Source of the DNA: JALYUM01 sp036688685
GTDB lineage: Bacteria > Pseudomonadota > Gammaproteobacteria > Burkholderiales > Burkholderiaceae_D
Direction: 5' to 3'
Assembly: GCF_036688685.1 (NCBI RefSeq)
Contig: NZ_JAQQPS010000005.1
Location: forward strand, 1-64,000
Length of the DNA: 64,000 nucleotides
The position numbers and the translations under genes were made by a program. The notes beneath the pieces were generated by a model. The model ran no database searches, was not told the DNA's origin, and worked only from the letters and a program-made list of their open reading frames with translations. Of this stretch, positions 16,616 to 25,309 are shown in pieces (the first letter of the stretch is position 1; every line of letters begins with the position of its first letter).

Positions 16616-17431
16616 CTATTTGACGGCCGCGACCGCCGGAAGCGGCGCGCTTGCCGGCGCGGTCAGCACCTCCAGCAGCGCGGCGCTTTCGGCATCGGGC
16701 TGGCCGTCGTATTTCGCCGGGCGGTATTTCATCTGGAAGGCGCCCAGCACGGTGCGCGTCTGTTCATCGAGCTCGCCGCTTGGCACGATGGCGTAACCGT
16801 GGGCCGCCAGTTTTTGCTGGAACCAGGCCACGTCCGGCAGCATCGCTTCGAAGGCCGGCTGCAGGGCCGCCACGCGGGTGGCGTCGGGCCAGACGATCAG
16901 GCCGGCCTTGGCCAGCTGGATCCACGGGAACATCGGTCCTGGATCCTGCTTGCGCAAAGGCGCGACGTCGCTGTGGCCGAGGATATTCTCCGGCGCCACC
17001 TTGTTGCGCGTGGCGATGTCCTTGATCAGCGGGATCAGCGTGTCCATCTGCGCCTGCGTGAACGGCGCATACACGCGGCCCTGCGGCGTATCGGTCCAGC
17101 CCTTGTTGACGATCTCGATGCCGACCGAAATACCGTTCAACTGCGTGAACGACTTCCAGTTCGACAGGCCCGCGTGCCAGGACGCCTGGGTTTCGTCCAC
17201 CAGCCCGTAGATCACCGGTTGCGGGTCGTCGGTGAGCAGGTAATGGGCGCTGACCTGCTGCTGCGTCAGGATCTTGATGGAACTGGCCTTGTCGGACACC
17301 GTGTAGTGCAGCACGATGAAGCGCACGCGCGGAGCCTGGCCGACGGCGTTGTAGGTGTGGTCGATGCGCGGGCCGGTGGCGCAGCCGGTCAGCGTGAGCA
17401 GGGCCAGCAGGATGGGAGCGAACAGTTTCAT
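16616..17431 (-). CDS. amiD: N-acetylmuramoyl-L-alanine amidase lipoprotein (AmiD-like, Amidase_2 + PG-binding)
   Basis: 271 residues from ATG 17431. The lipobox is LTLTGC, so the mature protein is an outer-membrane or periplasmic lipoprotein. The Amidase_2 zinc-site residues are in VLHYTV (first His), SWHAG (substrate region) and GHSDVAPLRKQDPG (second His and Asp). A peptidoglycan-binding domain type 1 follows at about residues 200-250. The family cleaves the MurNAc-L-Ala amide bond, freeing stem peptides from glycan. The gene is 25 bp downstream of the sugar-kinase gene, in the salvage operon. Domain order matches E. coli AmiD. Confidence 0.93.
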   Translation of the reverse strand: MKLFAPILLALLTLTGCATGPRIDHTYNAVGQAPRVRFIVLHYTVSDKASSIKILTQQQVSAHYLLTDDPQPVIYGLVDETQASWHAGLSNWKSFTQLNGISVGIEIVNKGWTDTPQGRVYAPFTQAQMDTLIPLIKDIATRNKVAPENILGHSDVAPLRKQDPGPMFPWIQLAKAGLIVWPDATRVAALQPAFEAMLPDVAWFQQKLAAHGYAIVPSGELDEQTRTVLGAFQMKYRPAKYDGQPDAESAALLEVLTAPASAPLPAVAAVK

Positions 17432-17456
17432 GGGCGTTTTGGTCGAGGATAAGGAA

Positions 17457-18359
17457 TCAATATACGGCAGCGGCGCGCGCTGCGGCAAGATGGGCTTCGC
17501 TGCCGGCCAGCGCAAGCGGCAAGTCGGGCGGCAGCGCGGCGCGCATGGCGTCGAAAATCATCGGATGCAGCGTTGCGGCGCGGCCGGACAAAGCCACCGG
17601 GCGCGCACCGAAGCGGCCGCGCAGGGCGATGGCCAGGCGCGCCAGTTCGCGCCCCGCGTGGCGCAGGATGCCGGCCGCTACCGGGTCGGCGTCGGCACTG
17701 GCGGCCACCGCCATGGCCAGCTGGCCGACCGCGCCGCGTTCCTGGCCGTAGATGAACTGGCGCGAATGGTCCCAGTCGCTGCCGCCGATCTGGTCGAACA
17801 CGGCGCGCGCCATGATGGAATCCTGCCAGGCGCCGGGCTGCTCGTCTTCGCGGCGCCAGATGTGGCGCAGCGCTTCGCGCGCGATCCAGAAGCCGCCGCC
17901 GCCATCGTCGAGCACCACGCCACGGCCACCGGCGCGGTGCAACACGCCGTCGGCCGCGATCCAGGCCCCGATCGAGCCGGTGCCCGCGTAGACCAGGTAA
18001 CCGGCTCCCGGCTGAAAGCAGGCGGCGTAGGCAATTTCGATGTCATTGCACAGCGTGACGGCGCTGGCGGGCATGTCGAACAGCGTCGCCAGCCATCGCT
18101 GCAACTGCGCGCCGTCGCCGCCAAAGCCGGTGAGGCCGGCGCGGATGGCGCCTGGCTTGCCATGGGCCAGCACCGTGTCGGCCAGCTGCGTCAGGCGTGC
18201 ATGCAGGGCGGTGCGGCCCGTGTTGCTACCCATCTGCAGCGCCGACAGGCCCGCCACTTCCCCCTCGGCGACGATGGCGCCAGCGCGGTCGGCCAGCGCC
18301 CAGCGTGTGCGGGTGCCGCCGGCGTCGATGCCCAAGCCAGGTGCGTGATCATTTTTCAT
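17457..18359 (-). CDS. BadF/BadG-family amino-sugar kinase (GlcNAc/MurNAc kinase, MurK-like)
   Basis: 300 residues. ASKHA-fold phosphate motifs are visible: GIDAGGTRTRWAL (residues 9-21), AGTGSIGAW (about 125-133) and DDGGGGFWIAR (about 150). BadF/BadG/BcrA-type proteins of this size include N-acetylglucosamine kinases and the Clostridium MurK enzyme, which phosphorylates both MurNAc and GlcNAc. A murQ gene in the same operon needs MurNAc 6-phosphate, so a MurNAc-active kinase is the best reading. AnmK, the other possible route, is not seen. An 82-bp gap separates it from the glycosidase gene upstream. Confidence 0.88.
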   Translation of the reverse strand: MKNDHAPGLGIDAGGTRTRWALADRAGAIVAEGEVAGLSALQMGSNTGRTALHARLTQLADTVLAHGKPGAIRAGLTGFGGDGAQLQRWLATLFDMPASAVTLCNDIEIAYAACFQPGAGYLVYAGTGSIGAWIAADGVLHRAGGRGVVLDDGGGGFWIAREALRHIWRREDEQPGAWQDSIMARAVFDQIGGSDWDHSRQFIYGQERGAVGQLAMAVAASADADPVAAGILRHAGRELARLAIALRGRFGARPVALSGRAATLHPMIFDAMRAALPPDLPLALAGSEAHLAAARAAAVY

Positions 18360-18441
18360 GATGCGAGTGTAGGTTCAGACAAGATGGGGCGCGCATGAAT
18401 GCTGACCGTATGCGCATAGCCAAATGTTATACCTGAACGGC

Positions 18442-20043
18442 TCAGAGCACTTTCAGGCGCGCACTTTCGTTACCGAGGCGGTCGACGGCGCTGACCACCA
18501 CCGCATTCGCCGCCCCCAGGCGGGCATCGTCCGGCAGAGCCCAGTCCACGCGCGCGGCCGGCACCACCGTGAAGCGCCACTCGTCGCCATAACGGGCCCA
18601 GATCGCATACAGGGCATTGTTGCTGCCCGCCGTCAGTTGCAGTTTGGTGACATTGGCCTGGTGGCCTGCCTGCACCACCGGCACGCCCGGCACCGTGCTG
18701 CCCAGCCAGGAGGACGCCGGCACCAGCGCCTGGCCCGGGTAGGACGCCACGCGCAGGCGGTCATAGACGCCTTTGCGGTTTTCCATCAACGCCGCCATGC
18801 TGAAGTGGACGTGGCCACCGGCAGCGGGCCGCGTGCGCGTCACGTCGATCTGGTCGACGATTTCCTGCGGCTGGTATTCCCTGGTTGGCGCGCCGATGCG
18901 GCTGGTGAACAGGCCCGGCCAGACGTGTCGCGCCTTGCGGTTCTGCGCCAGCCAGTAGTCGAGCAGCACATCGTAGGCTTGCGGCTTTTGTGCGATGGGC
19001 CAGTACAGCTGGGGCGTGAGGTAATCGAGCCAGCCGTTTTCCAGCCACAGTTCCACGTCCGCATACAGTTTGTCGTACTGCGAAAAGCCAACGATGCCGG
19101 GCGGGCGGCGGTCGGGCCGGCCCACGCCGAACGGGCTGACGCCGAAGCGCACCCAGCTCTTTTCGCGGTGGATGCCGGTGTACATCGCTTCGATCAGTTT
19201 ATTCACGTTCTGGCGTCGCCAGGAGGCGCGATCGAGCTTGCCGCCGCTGTTCACGTAGCGCTGCCACGAGGCCCAGTCGGGGAAATCCAGTTCCTGCTTG
19301 CCGCCCTTGCCGTCCAACGCGCCATTGTCTGCGCCGGCCGCGTCGATCGGATACGGATAAAAATAATCGTCGACGTGGACCCCGTCGATGTCATACCGGC
19401 GCACCACGTCCAGCACCACGGCCAGGGTCTGGCTGGACGCAGCTTCTTCGCCCGGGTCCATCCATTCGAGCTTGCCGTAATTTTTCACCGCGGCCGGATA
19501 GGTCCGCGAAATGTGGTTCGCCGCGGTCGGCTTGCCCACCGTCTGGCGCGCCCGGTAGGGGTTGAACCAGGCGTGCAATTCCATCCCGCGCGCGTGCGCT
19601 TCCTTGATCCAGAACGCCAGCGGATCGTAAAACGGCCTGGGAGGCTGCCCCTGCTGACCGGTCAGGTATTCCGACCACGGCTCAATGTTGGACGCGTAAA
19701 TGGCGTCGGCCGCAGGGCGTACCTGCAGCACGATGGCGTTCAGGTTCAGGGCGCGGGCACGCTCGAGGATGGCGATGGCCTCCGCTTGCTGCTTGTCGGC
19801 GGTCAGGTTCGAACGGCTCGGCCAGTCGATATTGGCCACCGTCGAGACCCAGGCGGCGCGGAATTCGCGCGGCGCGGCGGGCGGCATGGCGCCGCCGCGC
19901 ACGACTGCCGCGTTCGGACGCGTGGTCGCGGCCGGTGCGACAGGCGCGACCGGCTTCGGCTTATTGGTGCTGCAGCTGGCAAGCAGGGCGCCGAGCGACA
20001 GGGCGCCGGCGAGCGCGAAGGCGCGCTTTTTTAAATTGGGCAC
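18442..20043 (-). CDS. GHL10-family glycosyl hydrolase lipoprotein (DigH/YddW-like)
   Basis: 533 residues from GTG 20043. The lipobox is LLASC, followed by a proline-rich linker. The GHL10 (DUF187) TIM-barrel domain starts at REFRAAWVSTVANIDWP (about residue 62). It includes LNAIVLQVRPAADAIY, MELHAWFNPYR, DGVHVDDYFYPYP (candidate acidic catalytic pair) and WLDYLTPQLYWP. A beta-rich domain closes the protein (about 430-533). E. coli DigH, from the same family, cleaves denuded peptidoglycan glycans. That activity matches the amidase in this operon, which would produce such glycans. Predicted location is the outer-membrane inner leaflet. Confidence 0.9.
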   Translation of the reverse strand: MPNLKKRAFALAGALSLGALLASCSTNKPKPVAPVAPAATTRPNAAVVRGGAMPPAAPREFRAAWVSTVANIDWPSRSNLTADKQQAEAIAILERARALNLNAIVLQVRPAADAIYASNIEPWSEYLTGQQGQPPRPFYDPLAFWIKEAHARGMELHAWFNPYRARQTVGKPTAANHISRTYPAAVKNYGKLEWMDPGEEAASSQTLAVVLDVVRRYDIDGVHVDDYFYPYPIDAAGADNGALDGKGGKQELDFPDWASWQRYVNSGGKLDRASWRRQNVNKLIEAMYTGIHREKSWVRFGVSPFGVGRPDRRPPGIVGFSQYDKLYADVELWLENGWLDYLTPQLYWPIAQKPQAYDVLLDYWLAQNRKARHVWPGLFTSRIGAPTREYQPQEIVDQIDVTRTRPAAGGHVHFSMAALMENRKGVYDRLRVASYPGQALVPASSWLGSTVPGVPVVQAGHQANVTKLQLTAGSNNALYAIWARYGDEWRFTVVPAARVDWALPDDARLGAANAVVVSAVDRLGNESARLKVL

Positions 20044-20103
20044 GCGGCAATTCTTTCAAATACAGGGGCGAAAGGAAGAGCATAAAGCATCACAGGCGCG
20101 ACC

Positions 20104-21375
20104 TTACGCACTCTTCTTGCCAAATTCCGGATCGATTTTCACCAGCGCCGCCATGACAAACGCGGGGATCGTCGCCAGGCAGACCCAGACGAAGAAATGC
20201 TGGTAGCCCAAAAACTCCTGCACGCGCCCACTGAACATGCCCGGCACCATCATCCCAAGCGCCATCAGGCCGGTGCAGATGGCATAGTGCGCCGTCTTGT
20301 GCTCGCCGTCGGACACCATGATCATGTACAGCATCATGGCCGTGAAACCGAAGCCGTAGCCGAACTGCTCGACGGCCAGGAATGCGCTGATCAAATAAAA
20401 ATTGCCGGGCTGCGCGGCCGACAGGTAGACGAACACCAGGTCCGGCAAGTGTACGGCGAACACCATCAGCCACAGGCAGCGCTTCAGACCGAAGCGCGAA
20501 ATCAGATAGCCGCCGGCCAGGCCGCCGATGGTCAGCGCGATCACGCCGACGGTGCCGTAGGCAAAACCGACCTGCTCGGTCGACAGGCCCAGGCCGCCTT
20601 TGACAATCGGGTCGCGCAGGAATGGCAGCACGAGTTTCAGGAGCTGCGACTCGCCCAGGCGGAAGGTCAGAATGAAGCCGAGGATCAGCCAGATGTCGCG
20701 CCTGGCGAAAAACGCGCGGAAGGTGGCAATGAAGTCGGCGAACGGGTTGTCGCTGTGCTTGACGGCGTGGTCGTCGGCCGGGCGCGGCAGCACAAATTGA
20801 TGCCACAGCACGAACAGGCCGAAGATGGCGGCCACGATGCCCAGTGCGATCGACCACGCCTGCGCCGGGTTGCCGAGCGTCTTGATCAGGTGGCCGGCAA
20901 AAATCACGACCGGGCCCTGCATCGCCAGCGACGCCAGCCTGTAAAACGTGCTGCGTACGCCCACATACGCCGCTTGCCCCTTTTGCGGCAGGCCGAGCAT
21001 ATAAAAGCCGTCGGCGGCGATGTCGTGCGTGGCCGAGGCCAGCGCAATCACCCACATGATGGCCAGGCTGATCATGAAAAAGCCTGGCATTTGCAGCACG
21101 CCGGCGGTGGCGCCGATGCCGAGCGCAACGATCAGCTGCATCAGGATGGTCCAGCGGCGCTTGGTGCCGAACATGTCGACCACGGGCGACCACAGCGGCT
21201 TGATCACCCACGGCAAATACAGCAGACTCGTAAAAAACGTGGCGTCGGCGTTGGACACGCCCAGGTCCTTGTAGATCAGCGTGGACAGGACCACGACGAT
21301 CACATACGGAATGGCCTGGGCAAAATAAAGCGGCGGGACCCACAGCCACGGATTTTTCGCTTGCGTCGTTTGCAT
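20104..21375 (-). CDS. AmpG-like major facilitator permease
   Basis: 423 residues from ATG 21375, seven bases after the murQ stop. Twelve membrane segments are visible, starting at WVPPLYFAQAIPYVIV. The AmpG-type loop motifs KPLWSPVVD and ASATHDIAADGFY agree with AmpG and related muropeptide/sugar permeases. AmpG imports anhydro-muropeptides into the cytosol. In an operon with a kinase and MurQ, the cargo may be MurNAc-containing sugars instead; the sequence alone does not decide this. No NagZ gene is present in the window. Confidence 0.88.
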   Translation of the reverse strand: MQTTQAKNPWLWVPPLYFAQAIPYVIVVVLSTLIYKDLGVSNADATFFTSLLYLPWVIKPLWSPVVDMFGTKRRWTILMQLIVALGIGATAGVLQMPGFFMISLAIMWVIALASATHDIAADGFYMLGLPQKGQAAYVGVRSTFYRLASLAMQGPVVIFAGHLIKTLGNPAQAWSIALGIVAAIFGLFVLWHQFVLPRPADDHAVKHSDNPFADFIATFRAFFARRDIWLILGFILTFRLGESQLLKLVLPFLRDPIVKGGLGLSTEQVGFAYGTVGVIALTIGGLAGGYLISRFGLKRCLWLMVFAVHLPDLVFVYLSAAQPGNFYLISAFLAVEQFGYGFGFTAMMLYMIMVSDGEHKTAHYAICTGLMALGMMVPGMFSGRVQEFLGYQHFFVWVCLATIPAFVMAALVKIDPEFGKKSA

Positions 21376-21382
21376 AGCTCTT

Positions 21383-22261
21383 TCAGGTGAGCGCTTGCCT
21401 GACGCTCCCGTGGGAGGTGTCGAGCAAGGCGCGTGCCGCGTCGACACTAATCTGATTTTTCAAGGCGACAATGGCCACCTTGACGTGGAAATCGCACTGT
21501 TCCAGTACGGCTCTTGCCGCCGCTTCATCGGCGCCGGTGGCAAACCGGGTCAGGCTGACGGCGCGCAGCACCAGCTTGGCGTTGCTTGCCTTCAAGTCTA
21601 CCATCAGGTTGCCATACACCTTGTTCAAACGCACCATCAGCGCACTGGAGAAGGTGTTCAGGGCGATCTTCTGCGAGGTGCCGGCTTTTAAGCGCGTGCT
21701 GCCGGAAATGAGCTCCGCGCCGGTGTCGAGCGTGACGCCGATCTCGGCTTCCAGCACCACCGGCGCCTGCGGGTTGTTGGCAAAGCCCACCGTCAGCGCC
21801 CCGGCCGCGCGCGCCGCGTGCAGCGCGCCCAGCACGTACGGCGTGGCGCCGGACGCGGCCAGCAGCAGCACCACGTCGTTGCGGCCGACCTCGACCGCAA
21901 CCAGGTCGCGCGCGCCCTGCGCGCGGTCGTCTTCGGCGCCTTCCACGGCGACGAACATGGCACCGTGGCCACCGGCCAGCAGCGCAATGGCGCGCTCTTT
22001 TGGCCAGGAGAAGGTGGGATACAGCTCCACGCTGTCGAGCACGCCCAGGCGGCCGGAGGTGCCGGCACCGACGTAGACGATGCGGCCACCGGCTTGAATG
22101 CGCGGCAGCGCGGCTGCAACGGCAGCGGCAAGCAGGGGAGCGGCAGCACGGACCGCCTCGACGGCGGCAAACTGGTCGTCGACCAGGGCATTGACCAGTT
22201 CGGCAGTGGGGTACTGGTCCAGTTCGGTATGGATCGCCGCGGGCGTTTCAGTTTTCAGCAT
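21383..22261 (-). CDS. murQ: N-acetylmuramic acid 6-phosphate etherase
   Basis: 292 residues, the family's usual length. The SIS-domain signature VGAGTSGRLGVLDSVELYPT (about residues 64-83) and the active-site Glu context are clear, as are LISGSTRLKAGTSQKIALN and VYGNLMVDLKASN. MurQ splits the D-lactyl ether of MurNAc 6-phosphate to give GlcNAc 6-phosphate and D-lactate in the cytosol. It is downstream of the GntR gene by 81 bp and heads the enzyme part of the salvage operon. Confident assignment. Confidence 0.96.
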   Translation of the reverse strand: MLKTETPAAIHTELDQYPTAELVNALVDDQFAAVEAVRAAAPLLAAAVAAALPRIQAGGRIVYVGAGTSGRLGVLDSVELYPTFSWPKERAIALLAGGHGAMFVAVEGAEDDRAQGARDLVAVEVGRNDVVLLLAASGATPYVLGALHAARAAGALTVGFANNPQAPVVLEAEIGVTLDTGAELISGSTRLKAGTSQKIALNTFSSALMVRLNKVYGNLMVDLKASNAKLVLRAVSLTRFATGADEAAARAVLEQCDFHVKVAIVALKNQISVDAARALLDTSHGSVRQALT

Positions 22262-22342
22262 GAGACCAGTGTAATACCAACAATGCCGTGTTCGTCATGA
22301 AAGGTGGAGCCGGGCGCATGCCAAAAAGTTATGCGGCGCGGC

Positions 22343-23083
22343 CTACGCGGCCCGTTGCATTTCCGCGACGAAGTCGTAGTGATCACTGCGACAATACGAA
22401 TGCGTCAACTCCACCGCCACACCGGAAGCGAGATAACCGGTACGGGTAATGTACAGCACAGCGCGCCCTTCCGGCACCCCCAATCGCTCGGCCAGCAGCG
22501 CCGGCGCGTTCATCGCCCGGATGTGCTGGACGGCGCGCACCGGCAAGTTGCCGCCGCGGTCGAGGTGGGCGTACAACGACGCCGTCAGGTCCTGCGGGCG
22601 CGGCAGCAACGCGACCGGGATCACGCTCACTTCATAGGCCATGGCCACGTCGTCGGCCAGGCGCAAGCGTTCCAGGCGCGCCACGCGGCTGTTGTGCGGC
22701 AAGCCCAGCGCCAGCTGTTCGTCGGTGCTGGCCAGCACGACTTCCCGTTTCAGCCAGGTCGACGATGGCCGGTAACCGCGCTGCTCGAGCTGCTCGGAAA
22801 AGCTCGACAGCGTCGAGAGCGGCTGCTCGATGCGCGGCGCCACGTAGTTGCCCGAGCCGCGCCGGCGCACCACCAGGCCCTGGTCGACGAGCTGATCGAT
22901 GGCCTTGCGCGCCGTCACGCGCGAAATGTCGAGCTGTTCCGAGAGCAGACGTTCGCTCGGCAAGGCCTGGTCGACCCGGTAGCGGCCGGCGCGCACATCC
23001 TGGACCAGCTTGCGGGCGACCTGCAAATAGAGGGGAGAATTGTCGTTGCTGTCGCGCTGGAAGGCGGAGGGTGCGGCGCTCAT
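22343..23083 (-). CDS. GntR/HutC-family regulator with UTRA domain
   Basis: 246 residues from ATG 23083. The winged helix (LYLQVARKLVQDVRAGRY, LPSERLLSEQLDISRVTARKA; residues 15-80) and the UTRA ligand domain (about 95-240, ending LTHSYCRSDHYDF) are clear. NagR/NagQ-like regulators of this subfamily bind amino-sugar phosphates. Being the first gene before murQ, it probably controls the salvage operon, sensing GlcNAc 6-phosphate or MurNAc 6-phosphate; this is inferred. The start lacks a strong ribosome-binding site. Confidence 0.93.
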   Translation of the reverse strand: MSAAPSAFQRDSNDNSPLYLQVARKLVQDVRAGRYRVDQALPSERLLSEQLDISRVTARKAIDQLVDQGLVVRRRGSGNYVAPRIEQPLSTLSSFSEQLEQRGYRPSSTWLKREVVLASTDEQLALGLPHNSRVARLERLRLADDVAMAYEVSVIPVALLPRPQDLTASLYAHLDRGGNLPVRAVQHIRAMNAPALLAERLGVPEGRAVLYITRTGYLASGVAVELTHSYCRSDHYDFVAEMQRAA

Positions 23084-23166
23084 GGTGTGCTTGCGGGGAA
23101 TCGGAAAACGATCATACGATACGCCCTGAGGCTTGCCTACATTTTTTATCCGCACCGGAGAAGGCC

Positions 23167-23283
23167 ATGTTGCGAGGCCATCTGGCTGGACTGCGCGACG
23201 ACATGGTGGTGCTGATCGGCGGGCACAGCGTCGACCCCGCCACACAAGCGGGTCAAACCGCGGCGCTGCAGTGCGACACATGA
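23167..23283 (+). CDS. Possible 38-residue peptide, unknown
   Basis: ATG 23167 follows an excellent GGAGAAGG site four bases upstream. The frame encodes 38 residues beginning MLRGHLAGLRDDMVVLIGG and ends at TGA 23283. I recognise no family. It may be a small gene between the divergent gntR and dadA genes, a leader, or the remaining 5' fragment of a lost gene. Confidence 0.3.
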   Translation: MLRGHLAGLRDDMVVLIGGHSVDPATQAGQTAALQCDT

Positions 23284-23374
23284 CTGGGGGTTATGCCCTG
23301 GCGCTGTGAATTCATTAGCGGCGTGGCGAACCAGCCCCTAAGCTCGTCCATATGATGCAGAGCAAAATAGCCGT

Positions 23375-24607
23375 ATGAAACAAGTGATCGTGATTGGCGG
23401 CGGCGTGGTGGGGCTGACCTCGGCCTGGTGGCTGCTCGAAGCCGGCTTCGGCGTGACGCTGCTCGAGCGGGCGCCCCAGGTGGCCAGCGCGGCCAGCGCG
23501 CGCAATGGCGGCCAGTTGAGTTACCGTTACGTCGCGCCCCTGGCCGACGCCGGCGTGCCCCTGAAAGCCTTGCAATGGCTGTTCGATAAAAACGGCCCGC
23601 TGCGCTTTCGGCCCGAGGCCGACCTGCGCCAGTGGCGCTGGCTGGCCAGTTTTTTAAAACACTGCAGTGCCGCCGTCAACCGCACGACCACTGGCCAGTT
23701 GCTGCAGCTGGGCGAACTGTCGCGCCACGCGATGGCGCAGCTGGAAACACACGTGCGCCTGGACGATTTCGCTTGGCGCGACGCCGGCAAACTGGTCGTC
23801 TACCGCAGCGCCCACACCTTCGCCGCCGCGGCCAGCCGTCCGGATGCGGGCCTGGTGCTCAGTGCCGCCGAATGCGTCGCCCGCGAACCGGCCCTGGCCG
23901 CTGCCGAACCGGTACTGGCCGGCGGCATCTACAACAGCGGCGAAGCGGTGGCCGACTGCCATGCTTTTTGCCAGGCGCTGGCGGCGCGTTTGCAGGCGCA
24001 CCCTGGTTTTCGCGCCATCGTGCACGCCGACGCGCACAGCCTGATCAACGACAGCCGCCGCATCGTCGGCGTGCGCACGAATCGTGGCGTGCTGCAGGCG
24101 GATGCCTACGTGCTGGCCGCCGGCATCCAGAGCCGCACGCTGGCGCAGACGGCGGGCATTTATTTGCCGCTGTACCCACTAAAAGGTTATAGCCTGAGCG
24201 CGCCGATCCGCGCCATCGACACGGCGCCCGAGATCAGCGTCACCGATTTCGAGCGCAAGGTGCTGTACGCGCGCATCGGCAGCCAGTTACGCGTGGCCGC
24301 CATGGTCGACATGGTGGGCGAAGACACCCGCCTCGACGCGCACCGCCTGGCCACGCTCACGCGCCAGGTACGCGCAACGATGCCGCATGCGGCCGACTAC
24401 GACCACATCGTGCCGTGGGCGGGCCTGCGGCCGGCCACGCCTGGCAGCGCGCCCATCATCGGCGCCACCGGCTACGACAACCTGTGGCTGAACGTGGGGC
24501 ACGGCCCGCTCGGGTTCACGTTTGCCTGCGGCAGCGCGACCGTGCTGGCGGACCTGATGCAGGGGAAGGCGGCGCCGATGCCGTTGGATGGCTTAAGCCT
24601 GCGATAG
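23375..24607 (+). CDS. dadA: D-amino-acid dehydrogenase, FAD-dependent (DadA-like)
   Basis: 410 residues. The N-terminal FAD motif is VIVIGGGVVGLTSAWWLLEAG (Rossmann GxGxxG, residues 4-24). RNGGQLSYRY and the C-terminal GLRPATPGSAPIIG and GHGPLGFTFACGSA are typical of DadA small subunits. The enzyme oxidises D-alanine and other D-amino acids to keto acids and ammonium at the inner membrane. No alanine racemase gene follows it. Its position beside the wall-salvage operon suggests it consumes D-Ala released by the PBP4 and VanX-like enzymes. Confidence 0.92.
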   Translation: MKQVIVIGGGVVGLTSAWWLLEAGFGVTLLERAPQVASAASARNGGQLSYRYVAPLADAGVPLKALQWLFDKNGPLRFRPEADLRQWRWLASFLKHCSAAVNRTTTGQLLQLGELSRHAMAQLETHVRLDDFAWRDAGKLVVYRSAHTFAAAASRPDAGLVLSAAECVAREPALAAAEPVLAGGIYNSGEAVADCHAFCQALAARLQAHPGFRAIVHADAHSLINDSRRIVGVRTNRGVLQADAYVLAAGIQSRTLAQTAGIYLPLYPLKGYSLSAPIRAIDTAPEISVTDFERKVLYARIGSQLRVAAMVDMVGEDTRLDAHRLATLTRQVRATMPHAADYDHIVPWAGLRPATPGSAPIIGATGYDNLWLNVGHGPLGFTFACGSATVLADLMQGKAAPMPLDGLSLR

Positions 24608-24752
24608 TTCTATGGAACTGGACTACACAAGGTTTGCGGGCTGCGTTACGACGCCGGATAGCAGCAAAGTAGCGGCAAAAAGAACCTTAGACAGAAATTT
24701 TGCAATGTTTTAAGATACTTGATTCCTTTTATATGCTTCAAAGGATAAGAGT

Positions 24753-24914
24753 ATGAAAAAGACGTATGGCGTGACGTTGAAATCTCGCCCAGATAAGCAG
24801 CGCCCGGTATCGATGCAACTCGAGGGCAAGGATGGATCGCGCGTTGTACTCAACGCAGCGAAGCGCGTCATGGCGACGCATGCGAAAGTGATCAAAGCAC
24901 TAGCCGATCGCTAA
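24753..24914 (+). CDS. Putative small antitoxin (53 residues) for the Doc-like toxin
   Basis: ATG 24753 follows AAAGGATAAGAGT; TAA is at 24912-24914. The 53-residue protein begins MKKTYGVTLKSRPDKQ, is basic at both ends, and has a central QLEGKDGSRVVLNAAKR segment. It is nine bases upstream of a Doc-family toxin, the usual antitoxin position. It does not look like Phd (no Phd/YefM fold pattern), so the DNA-binding and neutralising modes cannot be read from sequence. The region is less GC-rich than its neighbours, which fits acquisition. Confidence 0.6.
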   Translation: MKKTYGVTLKSRPDKQRPVSMQLEGKDGSRVVLNAAKRVMATHAKVIKALADR

Positions 24915-24923
24915 GAAACAGCG

Positions 24924-25292
24924 ATGATAGATGCGGCCAAAGTCGTCGAAATCCACGATCTGATTTTAAGCAGAGAACAAGGCCTGCATGGCGATCACGG
25001 TGACGGCCCTCTTGAGGGCGCGCTGGCCCGGATCGATAGCCGTATCCCCTACGAGGGGCTGGACGACGTTTTTGAAATTGCGGCCATGTATGCCGTCGCG
25101 TTGGCACGCGGGCACGTTTTCAATGACGCAAACAAGCGCACTGCGTTGGTCACTGCGCTCACCTATTTGTCCCTGCAAGGCATCGATATCCCCCGCGATG
25201 ACCTGCTCGAAGAAATGATGGTGGACGTGGCGGAAGGCAACCTGGAGCAAGCAGACCTGGCTGAATTGCTCTACTCTCTGGCGCCTGACTAA
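24924..25292 (+). CDS. doc: Death-on-curing (Doc/Fic fold) family toxin
   Basis: 122 residues. The Fic-fold core motif HVFNDANKR is at residues 64-72, the Doc variant (HxFx[ND]xNKR) that in phage P1 phosphorylates EF-Tu. Upstream helices include EGALARIDSRIPYEG and IAAMYAVALARG. The length equals Doc. It follows a small putative antitoxin and is followed after 17 bp by a cREC gene. The catalytic His, Asp, Asn and Lys-Arg positions are all present, so the toxin is predicted to be intact. Confidence 0.9.
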   Translation: MIDAAKVVEIHDLILSREQGLHGDHGDGPLEGALARIDSRIPYEGLDDVFEIAAMYAVALARGHVFNDANKRTALVTALTYLSLQGIDIPRDDLLEEMMVDVAEGNLEQADLAELLYSLAPD

Positions 25293-25309
25293 AGCGAGGA
25301 ATTGCGACA

